A stretch of 64,000 nucleotides of DNA from Cardinalis cardinalis (GCA_014549065.1 JACDOX010000112.1:482259-546258), one strand, 5' to 3'; positions 52,301-64,000 are shown, numbered from the stretch's first letter. A program made the numbers and translations. Notes: generated by a model from the sequence alone, not told the origin.

Positions 52301-53184
52301 ATACTGGGCACAGATGCACTCAGTAACAAACACTGAGACTCCACCAGATCCTGGTTATTACTGACAGGGATTCAGAAGTAGAAACTTCAAGCCAGTCAAT
52401 CACAGACTTACTTTTTTTAGTATCCATACTGCAAACATTGCCAAGCACTTCAAGTTAGCAACANTAAAACATAAAAACCACTGGTTTAAAGAGAAGAAAT
52501 AAGCAGAAATTGAAAAGGAAGCAGCAACTCCTTATTTTTATCACAAATAGGCCATGTAGTGACCTAAAGTCAAAGCCAGGTTGCANTCATTCAACCAAAC
52601 GTTGAAGAACAGATGAGGCCAACCACTGGAATCTACAGAATGAAAAGAAAACTGTAACATCAGAGCAGCATTTTTTGTTGTGGTTTCTGCCCAGACATGA
52701 TTTCCTGTCAATAGTGTGTCAAACAGCACAGTAAACTACTGGAAACTATTGTTCTATCAATAGCACTTTATCTTTTAAGGTACATAATAGTCTAAAAATA
52801 CAAATGGAAAATTTTTCAGAAATAAAAGGAGGAATACATCTTTCCAATTAACGAGCCAAACATACACAAAGCTGTTGTGTAGCAAAGCTATAGAATTCTA
52901 AAAGGTGGAAAGCAAAGTTATAAGAAGATTTATGTAAGAAACTNAAAACTATACCTGCTCCTGAGCATTTCATGATCCCAGTTCCAGGTAAAGCAGCACT
53001 ATCTACAGTAAGATGTGTGACACCTCAGTGTAAACATCAGAATATTTTAAAATAAAGTGTCCNAGTGTGGCAGCAGCTNTCTGACCACAGAGAGCAAGGC
53101 ACAACTTCCCCAAGCACTGTGCTGGGGAAGGCTGTGAGGCAATCAGAGAAAATAATGAGAACCAATTCATATCCNAACTTGCTG

Positions 53185-53203
53185 CACCTGTTGTGAACAG
53201 GTG
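53185..53203. other. Perfect inverted repeat next to the LTR
   Basis: The arms cacctgtt (53185-53192) and aacaggtg (53196-53203) pair perfectly around the three bases gtg. The right arm runs into the GTGG that may be the left target duplication of the LTR. It also gives two CACCTG E-box words on opposite strands. Confidence 0.8.
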
Positions 53204-53206
53204 GAA

Positions 53207-53515
53207 TGTGTTATGGATATATGTTTACCAAAGGCATGTTTCTTGACTGGCCAAGGGTGATGGTGTTTGCATTCAAGGACCAATTGGATCCACCTGTATC
53301 ATGACTGTCTGTAAGGGTGATGGGTTTCTTAATAAGTATGGTATAATAAAGTGATTGATCAGCCTTCTGAGAAGCATGGAGAAAATGCTAATTATTACCT
53401 GGCTGGGGGCCTACAGCAACAACCCAGAATAGAGGCTTTAGACATTCCAAAGTAAAGCTCTTTTTTGGGATCCTTTTGATTCAGCCNTTCTCTCCAACTC
53501 ATCACGAACACTTCA
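53207..53515 (+). mobile_element. Probable solo LTR of an endogenous retrovirus
   Basis: The segment starts TGTGTTATGG and ends CACTTCA, giving the TG...CA ends expected of a retroviral LTR. It is about 309 bp long. A TATA/poly(A)-like region 'ggtataataaagtgattga' (AATAAA at 53345-53350) is followed by 'cagccttctgagaagcatgg', a style seen in bird LTRs. GTGG lies at 53201-53204 and again directly after the end at 53516-53519. That could be a 4-bp target duplication, but two unexplained bases separate the left copy from TG. No internal retroviral sequence flanks it, so it would be a solo LTR. The family is not identified. Confidence 0.6.
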
Positions 53516-55315
53516 GTGGCCAACTCAAGTGTAAATGACACACAGTTAAAGGACCATACAGATTTTTATGCTTTCAGCATAGGTGGTGTTGCCAAATCTG
53601 GGCACACAGGAAATCTTTCAACTCCACTGATTTTTAAATTACTTGAAATCAAGACACAGGTGTTTTTGTATGACTTACTGCATATTTGACTTCTGAGTCT
53701 AATGACACAAATTNCCTTGCCCTAGAGCAATGAAATACATTCAGGACTTCTGGCTGTAAAGCTTAAGGAAGTCAGAAGGCCGAAGCTCCTGCAGTAAATC
53801 TGGTCAGTCCTCCAGTGGAATGACAGCAACTTCTACTTTAGAAATAGTCCCAGAGGTAAGATAAAAAGTGAAGAACTTCAACTCCCTCCCAATTCTGAAG
53901 CTTTAAGCATCACAATTTCCTTCTAATGAAGGACAACCCTGCCTTGTTTGCATCTGCTGCATGATCCATAAACATTGTGCCCGTTGAGCAGGCCAGGGAA
54001 ACCCTGAAGTGTCAGGAGACACAGCATGGTTTCCTGGATTTTATGGCTACGAGAGGCTTTGCAGAGCATTTTTATTCTCAGNGCTGAAGAAACACTCGGC
54101 TGAGTTCTGTGGCAGAACAACTCACAAATTCTGGGGAAGAGGCATGTGTGATGCCAGCCCAGCTCGTATTCCAGGGCTGGGAACACAGTGCTCCACACCC
54201 TGCTGGTGCAAGTAATTCCACTTAAGAGCTGGACCAGAACAGAAAACCTCTGATGCCCCCAAAGTCTCTGCTGCAATCTGTCTCCCTGTATTTATCTCTG
54301 TACTTGCAGACATTCCTGCTGCAGAGGTTTTAAGGATTTGCTCCTGCAACGCAGCAAAATGCTGCTCCCTGCAATTCCCCTCATCTGGAGGAGAGCTTCT
54401 ATTACCCAGTTAATGGCCAGTAGACACAACAGTTCCATCACCTTCAGTTACTGACTCTTTTTATCCACTTTGCCCTGTAATGAGGATCTCTGCTTGCTCA
54501 CATTTACGCAGCGGCAGCATCAGCTCTCCCCTAATCCTGCCACACATAAAAATGGAAAGATAGATGCAGGAAAACATTAAAATGCCCTTATCACTTGGCT
54601 GCAGGGATATAAACTTAAAATAGGAGATTGTTTTTTCTGTTGGAAACAAACAAATAAATACATTTACTTAATTTTCTTCTTAAATAATCCTTATGAGCAT
54701 TGCAAGGAGCCTTTGATTATTTCTGTATAGATAAACACTGGAACATTCCATTCTATCTTACCCAGGTTAGATAGAAACAAATCCAATTCCTTCCTGTACA
54801 TGTTTTTCCCAGGTGCATTAACACGCTCTTTACATTCAAGAACCAACTTTTATTACAAGCTGAGTGTGTAGGGAACAGGGAGATAGGGAAAGAAAACAGA
54901 ATGAACAGAATGCTAATGAGAAAGAAAAATACAGCCTCAACAGCCAATTCCTTTAATTAGACAGACGTCTATGTTTTTAACTTCCAAGTTTTTAATCCTG
55001 TTGTTACTGAACTTGAAAGATGGAAAATAGAAACAATGCTCAAATAAACCCTGCAGGCTACCTTGCTAAAGGAAATGGGAAAATTAACCTCTTATCTCCT
55101 AAGATGAAAAATAAGTGTTTTATAAGAGCCCGGTCCATGAGGCTAATAATAACAATACACAAGCCTCAGAATGAAGACTTGAAAGCAGAGGTAACAAAGA
55201 GGGGATAAGGAACAAGTCATACAGGATGGGGAGATAAATGTCCTGTTTTCTTCCATACACTCTTCACCCAGTAATTAAGACATTAAATACACATTTGGTT
55301 ATATTGCAGCCCGTA

Positions 55316-55345
55316 CTCAATCATGCAAAACTCAATCATGCAAAA
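55316..55345. repeat. Perfect 15-bp tandem duplication
   Basis: The unit ctcaatcatgcaaaa is present at 55316-55330 and 55331-55345. Each copy contains the octamer-like word ATGCAAA, so the duplication doubles a possible POU-factor site. Confidence 0.93.
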
Positions 55346-56932
55346 ATCAGAAAAATAACCATATGCAACAAGTTCTGCTAAATTAATAATAATGAAACAG
55401 AAAGCCTCTTGCAGGTTTGAGGTACTTAAGTCTCATTTCTTGATAAGGATCTTCATGCAAAGGGCCCAAACAAGTTCACAGAGTTTCCTTGTTTCGTGGT
55501 AGCAAAAGCACATTGTTCAAGTGGTTAATNTTCAACCCAGAAAAGAAGTCAAACAGGTACCCAGGGATTGTAACTTGAAGCTAAAATTCAGGATTACATT
55601 CCACAGACATGCAGGCTCACAGTTCCTCAATCCATGCAAACCTACCCTTCAGCTCTGCAAAGTCAGAGAGACTGCAGGGAAAAAGGGAGCCATGGCACAG
55701 CTCGTGTCTAATTGAGTGCTTGTGTATGAGAATGAGCAGGAGAGAGGGCACACAACCCACAAAAACACACAGACACATCTCAGGAGAGGTGTCAGAGCTG
55801 CCTCTTGACTGATCCCTCTGTCAACTCAAGCACTGAAGTTGCTCCTTCAGCTCATTGAACAGCCAAGGTTTTTGATGTCGAGACTTTAAATTCTGTTCCC
55901 CGGTGCCACAAGTGAGCCAGGAGTGTCTNCACAAGGCTAGGGTTTGTTATCATGCCAGAATTGAGCTTTAAGACCTCACAATATTGTTCTACAGATAATT
56001 CCAGCCTGCTCCGTTTAGATGACTTCACCCAAAAGGTCACAAATGGAACGTGTTCCTTTTCCTCCCTCTTTCTTTACTNTTCAATGCAGAGTGGCAGCTG
56101 AAAAGAAATATTTGAGAAGAGGACACACATCACCTCTCAAGAGCAGAGGCAGCACCAACACCACTGCACTGTTTTCCCTCCTGGGGCAGCAGAGGGAATG
56201 TCTCACTTTAAAGCATCTCCTCACTCCAACAGCACCGGAGACAGAANGGGAAAAACTCTTCACCAAAATCCAACACTTTTGTAAGGAAATTTTCTTCCTA
56301 CATTTCTATTGTCACTCAGGAGCTGCATCTCTGATGCCTCAAGGATTTATGCAAATACTCTTTGTTGGTAATCTCTATAGCAAGACCAACATTAATAGAA
56401 AGCATTTGCCTAGAAAACACAATTCTCCTCTTCCCACAGAAAGCAGCNGGAGGTTTATTAGAGCTACTGAGCCCCCTGAAATGCTGTTCTTCCACCCATC
56501 ACCCTTCCCTGCTGCACACACTTCCAGCCTGGGACACAACAGTGGCTCTGCATGCACAGCTCAGCTGTCCACATCCCTGCCCTGGGACAAGCTGCCAGAG
56601 CCCCCACTCCTGGGAGCCACACCAGAATGTAAAGGATGATGTTAAATGAACCTGTGAAGATGGATGAGGAGCCTCAAAACTCTGAATTTCCAAGCTGTAT
56701 TGCTGTGAGTTCTCTGCTTGCTTTTTCTACCTTTGACAGGGTCAGGATTGAAGATCCAGAACCAAAATCCATGTTTANATGACTTTTTTTGTGGCTACAG
56801 GTTCAAACTTCTGATTCCAGGGTATAAATTCTGTATACATATACTGATTATACCTCTNTATATTCTATGTCTATATAAGTGATACACAGAAGTACAGAGA
56901 AAGACTTTAATATGCTACAGATGATATTTGTG

Positions 56933-57025
56933 GAATATATCTACAGATACTCTATATTCTACAGGACATATCTATAGATATTCTATCTATAATAGGAAAT
57001 CTGTTAACATATTCTCTATCTACAG
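56933..57025. repeat. Degenerate tandem array, about 31-bp unit, three copies
   Basis: The units at 56933-56964, 56965-56995 and 56996-57025 (32, 31 and 30 bp) each begin with G-purine-A and end in 'tATTCT..(A)TCTA(c/t)AG'-like sequence. Related, more worn words ('tatattctatgtctatataa', 'gctacagatgatatttg') extend to about 56855. It is an old AT-rich minisatellite. Confidence 0.7.
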
Positions 57026-57611
57026 GCAAGTTTCTGTTGGAAGGCCTGTGTTGCAGAGTCTAAGCCATTGTTAATTAAAAAAGACACCACTCAAATTACA
57101 TTTTACTCTAGTCCTTCATTTGTGTCTTCACACTGCCTGCATTTCATTCTTCAGTCAGTTGCTTCAAGAACTCCAGGGAGAAAAATAATGTGTTGCTGTG
57201 AGGATACGCCTGTGCTCCTCTTTAAGCTTTAAAGTTGGCTTCCAACAGTCATAGAAATAGCAGGAAAGGGGAAGGTTAAAAACTTTGCTTTTCATCTCTG
57301 CCAAAACAGTAAAAGAAAAATGAGATTGCTGAATAGCTGACTGACTGCAGAATCAACACAGCAGTGATCTGCCCATAAGCTGCAAAGGGCAAACCCAAGG
57401 CATCTGCTTAAAAGCTTACGCCAACTGCGGGATAAAAAGTAAGGAAGCCACAATAAAACATAATTATTACAGGGGCTATAATTATGGCATTATTCTTTGG
57501 TGTATTCAATGTTGTGCACATTAAACCTTGTACACTGTGAATATTTAATGATTATATGCTTACTCAGAGCCCTTTCATGTCCTTAAAATACAGGTATTTT
57601 TCATGTATTAA

Positions 57612-57637
57612 GAAAAAAATTACACATAATTTTTTTC
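57612..57637. other. AT-rich inverted repeat, 11-bp stem
   Basis: The arms gaaaaaaatta (57612-57622) and taatttttttc (57627-57637) pair perfectly around 'caca'. It could extrude as a cruciform, but it is not followed by anything suggesting a small RNA. Confidence 0.75.
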
Positions 57638-59259
57638 CTAAGGGTCTGCTGTTGAAAGAGATGGACAATATTCTGTGAGTCTTCTGCAAATTTAAATCTC
57701 AAAGCTTTGGAACCTGTGTGTTTACAGTCACTGCATGCCAATTTTCAGTAGTTTTTGGAACAATACTCCACCGTCTTGACCTCAAGAAAACAAAATGTAA
57801 CCTGTGAGTGGTCAACTGCAGCTGCTCTGTCTTGTCAGCTGTAAGAACTTCCCATCAAAAGTAACAGCAGGTCTCTAAGGAGTCTGAAATACTTTGGATA
57901 CATGCAAACATTCTTCACAGAAACAAGCCAAAGATGTATTTCTGCACCCAGGAGCAGCAGGAAGGAAGATTCACCAAGTGCCAGCAGAGCAGAAAGCTCA
58001 GGAGTTTCTACTGAGCTGCCTCTCTACAAACCATGCACCCAGGAACCATGAAAAGAATTCAGGTTTTAGTACGTAATACAGTATAACAGGCCAGAGATAC
58101 AATTTCCAGTATTTTATAAGGATATAAGTGAAAAATTACCAGATTTTTTTGGCATGCATTGAGGCTTTAGNACAGTAAATACTGGCAATGGATTTTTCAT
58201 ATTTTGCATGTTCCACCCTTACCTGAATGGAGAGCACAATTTGATGTGTCTGGGTTTCTATATTGAAAAAGACTTTTAAAACAGCTTATTGATTTTTGGG
58301 GGGGGTCAGCATTCTGGGCTGTTGTAAGACTGCCAGTAGCTTTGCTTAAAATGTGACTTTTTCCAAACAGCCACCTTTTAATCACTGCAAATGAAAGCAG
58401 AAGAAACAGCTTCCAGAAGTTCTGGTTGGCTCATCCTATCAGGATGGGAAACTTGCAAATCACCCAGCACAGAACTGCTGCTAACTCTTCTCAAAGTACA
58501 ATTTCCCCATTTTCCATCCCTTTGCTGGTAACTTCTGGCAGACCAGACCTTCTCACAACTCACAAAGCAGTATTGAAAGCCCTGCTGAAATTAAGATGTG
58601 TGACATCTGCTGCTCCACTTGTATCTACCAACCACAGGGGGTCCAGCACAACTCATTTCTGACACATATAAATATATTTTTGTTGTTAAATGACCTTTCC
58701 ATTTTATTGTTTTGTTTAGGAGATTACAATTAGTTCTTTTGGTTGCTTATTACAGCATTTTTTTCCAGGAATGAGAGGTGAGCTGACTGACATTTAATTT
58801 CCATATTTCTTTCTTCCCCTTCCTAAAAACAGCCATGACATTTCTTGGTGTTTTGCATCCCAGGCTCACATCCTGCATTTATTCCCCAGGATAACTGCCA
58901 ACCATTCCAAAATCATTCCGTGGCTTCTCCAGGTAACCTAGATAAAGATCACCTGTCCAATTGATTAAGAAATATTTAAGCTATGACATCAAGTACGAGG
59001 GATGGTTATATATGTAATAAAGATGAAATATTGCTTGTTTTCAAAAGCACCGTGATGTTCTCATGTTTTTTATTATTACTTATTTCCAATTTATTACCTC
59101 AGCAACGCCGCCTGCTCTATCATTCCAGCTAGCCAGGGAGCACTTCTGATCCCCAGGATATGGTTTGTGGCCTTGAAAGGATATTGAGTTAAAAAGAAAA
59201 TTAATGTGAACTAAATTAAGCCCCTCAATGCATGCCTCACTTTTTAAAACTGAAGCTAA

Positions 59260-59312
59260 ATCACAGAACCACAGGCTCCCAGGTTGGAAGGGGACCTCAA
59301 GGGCGATGATGT
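59260..59312 (-). mobile_element. CR1 LINE fragment, 3' tip
   Basis: The plus strand 'atcacagaaccacaggctcc' followed by 'caggttggaaggggacctca' and 'agggcgatga' is the antisense CR1 terminus. The match fades after about 59312, although a weak resemblance may continue. Confidence 0.8.
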
Positions 59313-59548
59313 TTGATAACACTTCCCAAGCCTCCATGGCAATCCAGCCCTGAGCATTTGCTGCTTGCTCTGTGCTGCAGCTGCTCCCAGTTCTCCATCT
59401 GGAGGACTCCAGCCATCCAACACAAGTCCCAAGGTAAATCTCAGACTCTGGGAGGAAGTAATTTAGATGCTTGCTAGAGCAGCTGATAAAAATAGGAGAC
59501 TTCCTCATTCCATGCTTTGTAAGACTCTGGATCAGGACAGAGGAAATG

Positions 59549-59600
59549 GAGAAGAGGAGAAGAGGAGAAGAGGAGGAGAGGAGAAGAGGAGGAGAAGAGG
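59549..59600. repeat. Purine-only GA tract
   Basis: There are 52 consecutive purines made of GAAGAG and GAGGA units. Purine mirror-like tracts of this kind can form triplex DNA. On the minus strand it codes a Ser/Leu/Pro run that inflates a 223-codon open frame at 59080-59751. Confidence 0.93.
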
Positions 59601-60973
59601 TTTCTGTGTGTCCTTGGAGATCCAGCAGACCAGAACACACCAAGCCCATGTCTAGAAGCCAGACTTTATCTTTCCCTGCTCTACAAAATGAGGAATGGAG
59701 AGACAGAGGTGAAGGTGGAGAGATATGAAGAGAACTTCTGCTTGTTTTCATTGGTTATGGTACAACACAACAGATCCATGTAGGAAAGTGCTCCTTAGCT
59801 TTGCCTGGACTCTCTTGACCATCAATTTCTTGTTCTCTAACTACAAAAAGTCAGCTGATGTCCTCCTTTAGAGTCATGCAAACCATTCAAACATTGACAA
59901 ACGGAGTTCTGGGCAGAAAAGAACAGCAGCAGAGCAGAACCACAGCCCCCCAGAACCGCTGGGTATGTCACACACTGAATATTGATGCAAATTCCACACT
60001 CAGGTACTAACTAAATGCACATCAAGAGACCATTTACACAAGCCTAGTTGTCAGTAGTATTTCTTCAAGCAAGTTCCAAGTGCTCTGGGGCCAGGCATAG
60101 GAATGTTTTGTGTTAAGCAAAGGATGTTGAACACCATCTTATTTGCAAAGTCTCTCCATTTCCCAGCCAGTTCTGGTGTCTGGGGTCACAGAAGTGGCAT
60201 TTTTGTTTTGTTTTTGCAAAGCANTGAATGTTTTAACATTTTCCATCAGTAGTATTTGTAGTATCCAAGGTTGGCCTGTTCCATGGCCTTCTATCACTTG
60301 ATATTTNAAGGCCTGTAGATAATTGTGGAATATTTTGCATATTACTTGGTGCTGTATGTACTGTTCATAAATATGTATTACCTGGCACAGTGTGTGTACC
60401 AGTCATAAAAGTTTAATGGATTTAAGAATTACCTTAAGAAGAACAAAAATTGTACTGGATATTTGTGCATTTATGAGCACATACACCCTACCCTTGTAAG
60501 TACATTTGCAAATGAAAAAGGAAATAGAATGGAAAAGGGATTTTTCTAATCACACCTTTGACAAAATAATGGCATCATTATCTTTCCTACATTAGGAAAC
60601 TGCAGAATATTTCACTTTCAATGATTTATCTTCACTGTTTGTTTCTGCAAAATCTTTCTCATACCTGAGCAAATTGCAAAATGTAATTTCAGAACCCTAA
60701 AAAATCTGCTAATTCAAGAAGGTAGTGCTCTAAAAATATCTCTGTTATCAGGGGTTTCCAGGAAGTAGATGTAAAAAGGGAGAACTAATTCTTAGATTAT
60801 GCAGTGTACCGATATGAAATCCATTTGATTAAAAATACAGAAAAACTATTTTTTTCCAACCAAGCCATAAATTTGATTTGTCTCCTTCTCTCTCAATTTT
60901 TAAACTAACAGTTCCAACTTGTTGCTTCATCCCAGCCTCTTTCATGCCTCCAAGTCTAATGGAAAAGATCCGT

Positions 60974-61011
60974 AGTCACCTCCAATATCCCTGCAGTCAC
61001 CTCCAATATCC
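60974..61011. repeat. Short tandem duplication, 21-bp spacing
   Basis: The word agtcacctccaatatcc is found at 60974-60990 and 60995-61011. The repeat unit is 21 bp and the second copy lacks a matching tail. Confidence 0.9.
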
Positions 61012-62323
61012 TGTTTGTCACTCTGCAGCACCAGCACCACTCAGCACTTCAAAGCATCAGGACAGACCAAATTGGGATCCTTGTTTTTCTAAAGAACTGG
61101 CTCCATGAGATAAGAAAATCTTCATTAGCTGCTCTCTTTATGGAGACGATGAATCAATTAAGGAATTCCGACTCCACGGAATGAGAATGAGCCCCCAAGA
61201 TAACTCAGTTTGAAATGTGTAAAACTTCCAGTGCTTTAGATACTGCTGATATTGGAGCTGCTCTGTGACAGCTCTGGCTTTCCTCTCTCATGGCAGTTTG
61301 GTTTTATTGAACAGCACTGGGCCATGGCCATAGCAGAGGCTGCTCACCTTGTCCTTCTGGAGCTTTCCCAAACAAAGGATTTGCTCGAGTATTGGGGTTT
61401 TTTACTTTCAATGAAATAGTTAATAGATTAGAAAAATTCAAATTATGGATGGTAAACATTGCATTCCACAGAAAGCATCCTGTGTGATAAGACCATTCTT
61501 AGTTTTCTTAAGTGGAAGGATTCCAATTCCCTTTCTGGTGTTTGCAATTGAGCTGCCGAGAAGATACTGCTCAAAGATCCTCACCGTGGGAAATAAATTT
61601 GAATAGTTCATTTTCTGGAAGGCCTTGAATAAGTAGCTTTCTTATGCATTCATTCTTTAAAATTACTCAGTTTATTACAGTCAGTGCCACTGTTTTATTG
61701 TTCCCCTTTTACATTTATTTTTAGCACCAACATCCAAACAAAGCATTACAACTATAAACTCCCATGGGCTAGTTTGACTTGGAATTTAAAAATGCAGAGT
61801 TAGCAGGGGCAAATGGGGAGATATTTTTAAGTCACACACNTAAATTAGGCAGAGGGAAAACAGGTTGCATTGGATAAGTTTAAATTTAGATCTGGTACAG
61901 CAGTTCTCAGTAGTGTTTTGCAGTACATCCTAGCCTGAATAAATACAACAGGAGGATGGAGTTATTAGAAATCTCCAGGTAAATTAGCAGCTCCATCCAN
62001 AGCTGATAATGTGCAACACTGCCCAAGTTATTCTACTTCATCGAAGTGAGGCCCCATCTAGACAAAATTACACTTTCACAAACTTTTTCTCCAGAAAGCC
62101 CCCTACAACTCCTATTAATTAAAAATACTGATTTCAGTTAAAGTCAAAGCACTCTTGCATGTCTCCTGAAACAATTCCTTCACCAGTGCGGAAAGGGGCC
62201 ATCATTGGGAATTCTACATGGGAAAGGAATTAATGTATAAAATATTACAGGGAAAACTTATCTAAGTGTGATATGAAAAATTATAGAAAACCTCTTTTGG
62301 AACAATAATAAAGGGGGGGAAAG

Positions 62324-62358
62324 TCTCTTTTTTCTTTTCTTTTTTTTTTTTTTCTCCT
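62324..62358. repeat. Pyrimidine tract containing T(14)
   Basis: There are 35 consecutive pyrimidines with a 14-T core at 62340-62353. It could look like a polypyrimidine tract, but it lies on the strand opposite the gene and no AG-exon pair follows. Confidence 0.85.
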
Positions 62359-63402
62359 AAGGAATAGTGTTTGCTTCCTGAATTATGAATCTGAATTTAG
62401 CATCTGACAAAGTCATGTTTCCTCTCAAAATCATAGTGATTTATGTTTTGGGCTTTTTTTGCCACCTTTTATGCATGTAAGCTGACAGCAATATGGATAT
62501 GTATGCAGTCTATATATGATTGTATAAATTAATCGAATCCCTTGACAAAACAAAAATAAATAAAAATGGAATATTGGAACGGAGAATTAACTAATGAAGA
62601 TTTAAACAGAACTTTCAAATCAAGGAACTACAAATCAGAAATCCTGTGGAAGGCGGCTCACAAAGGCAAAGTCCCAAATCTGTAAGGACAGAGGCAAAGC
62701 CCACCCAGAGTCACATGCAGGCACTGAGATACAGTTATTAAAGGTGCTNAGAGGAATTCAATTTCCAGGCTGGGAGCAGAAATATCAGGCATGAGAGGAG
62801 ATTTCTGCAGAGACTCGAGTAACTGCNCTGGCTCACAGATATTGATCAGAGCATGCAGATGAAAGGCAAACTCAGAGCTGGGCTTACAGACAAGCCAGAA
62901 TATTGTTGCTGTCACAAAATCAAGACATGTCCCTTTCCCCCTTTTTAATTAGGCACTTGAGAAAGTGTGCAGTGTACAGCTCCTCCTAATTTCACCAATA
63001 ACTGTGAGTAAATTCCCTCTTCAGTTTAAATGCAGGATTAAGCTGGTTGCTGAATCAGCTCACTCTGCCCCTGGAACTGCTCAAGACTGCTACAAATTTA
63101 GGAACTACTTCTTAGAGATGCGGAGTTAGTCAGAATAAATCCTGTATCACAGCTCCCTCAGTTGCTAGGTCTTTTAGCTTTTGCTTTTAAAGGGACACAA
63201 GCAATGAATTGCAGAAAGTCAAGCATCCTGTGCTCTTCTAACATTTATTTTCTTTCTATTACAGTTGTTTGGAAAGCAACTGTGGCACAGCAATCTTGCC
63301 AGGAAGGCCCAAAAGCCCATCTGGATTCTGAAAAGCAGATATTGCTGCTTGACTCTGGAGTTAACTGGTCAGACTCCCCTTACCCTGGGAATACAGATAA
63401 AT

Positions 63403-63485
63403 ATACTGTAATCGTGTATTATAGGGTATATAGTATGTGATATTTTTTATATATATTTTTTTTATATAGGATTTATATGGTATTT
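63403..63485. repeat. AT-rich low-complexity stretch
   Basis: TATAT and T-runs dominate ('gatattttttatatatatttt', 'tatataggatttatatgg'). It is probably an easily melted intronic patch; no feature is recognised. Confidence 0.7.
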
Positions 63486-64000
63486 ACTGTAGAGGGCAGG
63501 GCTGGGAAATTATGGATAGAGGCATCATTTCCTCCATGTCCCACCCGGTTCCATATGGAAAGAATTGAACGTGTTCTGGCTTTTCTGGCATTGATAACGT
63601 AATACATATATATAATTACAGAAGAATCAGGAAATTTCTGGTTACTGCAGACAATTAATGCCCAAATTCACAATGTATCTGCCACAAACAGCCTCCCTCA
63701 GCAGATTCAGGGCTGGGGCCATTTCATTAATCAGTGTTTGCCCGAGGCACAGCACATGAATTCCCTAAATTGCTGCCAGGGTTCCTCGATCATCCTTTGG
63801 CTTCAGAATGAGAATTTCTCCACANGCACCACCCTGCTCAGCACAGCCATTCCCAGCCTGGAGATGGGCAGNACACACAGCCCTGGCAGCTGCTCTTAGG
63901 GGTGCAAATCACATCTCCCAAGCTGAGGTGCAAGAAGAGGATACAGACAATAAGTGGTGAAGGAAACAGGGCAAAGGAGTCCAAACCTGCTTGGAAACTG

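Larger units (their letters stand above)
43668..64000 (-). other. SDK1: Large intron upstream of the Sidekick exon (partial)
   Basis: The intron ends at the CAG acceptor at 43668 and extends beyond the right edge. Over 20.3 kb I see no further exon with matching splice sites. It holds three CR1 fragments (45.1, 47.2 and 59.3 kb), a probable solo LTR (53.2-53.5 kb), an A/C-only tract (49.3 kb), a degenerate 31-bp array (56.9-57.0 kb), a purine tract (59.55-59.6 kb) and a pyrimidine tract (62.3 kb). The remaining sequence is unremarkable AT-leaning DNA. Two open frames just above 200 codons (56.0-56.6 kb plus strand, 59.1-59.8 kb minus strand) look like chance. Confidence 0.65.

Noticed and set aside
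55852..56040. Possible upstream Sidekick exon on the minus strand
   Set aside because: The frame is open and the sequence non-repetitive, but the peptide shows no Ig features and I could not see a matching acceptor/donor pair.
56019..56639. 206-codon open frame on the plus strand
   Set aside because: It is near the length expected by chance for the longest frame in 64 kb. It contains several N codons that may hide stops, has no recognisable domain and lies antisense to the gene.
59080..59751. 223-codon open frame on the minus strand
   Set aside because: It passes through the GA tract (giving a Ser/Leu/Pro run) and a CR1 tip. I recognise no domain and see no splice or promoter context.
62324..62358. 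Polypyrimidine tract as a splice acceptor
   Set aside because: It is on the strand opposite the gene, no AG with an open exon follows, and it is better explained as a simple repeat.

Overview
This is vertebrate nuclear DNA, almost certainly avian and probably from a songbird. Coding density is near zero, the sequence is AT-leaning and CpG-poor, and eleven fragments of the bird and reptile LINE CR1 lie across it. Several CR1 copies carry the wording typical of passerine CR1 3' ends (for example 'gggcaccctgtgccagggcctg'). There is no prokaryotic gene structure, no tRNA or rRNA gene and no CRISPR array. Isolated single N bases every few hundred bases point to a draft or consensus assembly with masked ambiguous sites.

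I can support one coding segment: a 134-bp minus-strand exon at 43534-43667 with a clean acceptor and a strong GTGAGT donor. It encodes the end of an immunoglobulin domain containing YYVQAVNEKNGENKTSP. I recognise this as a Sidekick cell-adhesion protein, SDK1 in preference to SDK2. The rest of the window would then be two very large introns of that gene: the downstream intron (43533 down to 1 and beyond) and the upstream intron (43668 to 64000 and beyond). Introns this long fit what is known of SDK1, a giant gene in other vertebrates.

The introns hold CR1 fragments (seven on minus, four on plus), one probable solo retroviral LTR (53207-53515) and several simple or short tandem repeats. The repeats are a perfect 33-bp duplication near 5.1 kb, an A/C-only tract near 49.3 kb, a degenerate 31-bp array near 57 kb and a purine tract near 59.6 kb. 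Several repeat-free blocks are rich in homeodomain-like TAATTA/ATTA words and retain CpGs (about 9.3-9.7, 11.8-12.1, 23.4-23.9, 28.6-28.9, 30.4-30.9 and 38.4-39.0 kb). They read like candidate conserved non-coding elements, but this rests on composition and appearance only and needs an alignment.

I found no convincing new gene system. The best leads are the candidate regulatory blocks in the SDK introns, the solo LTR and the lineage-specific short tandem repeats.
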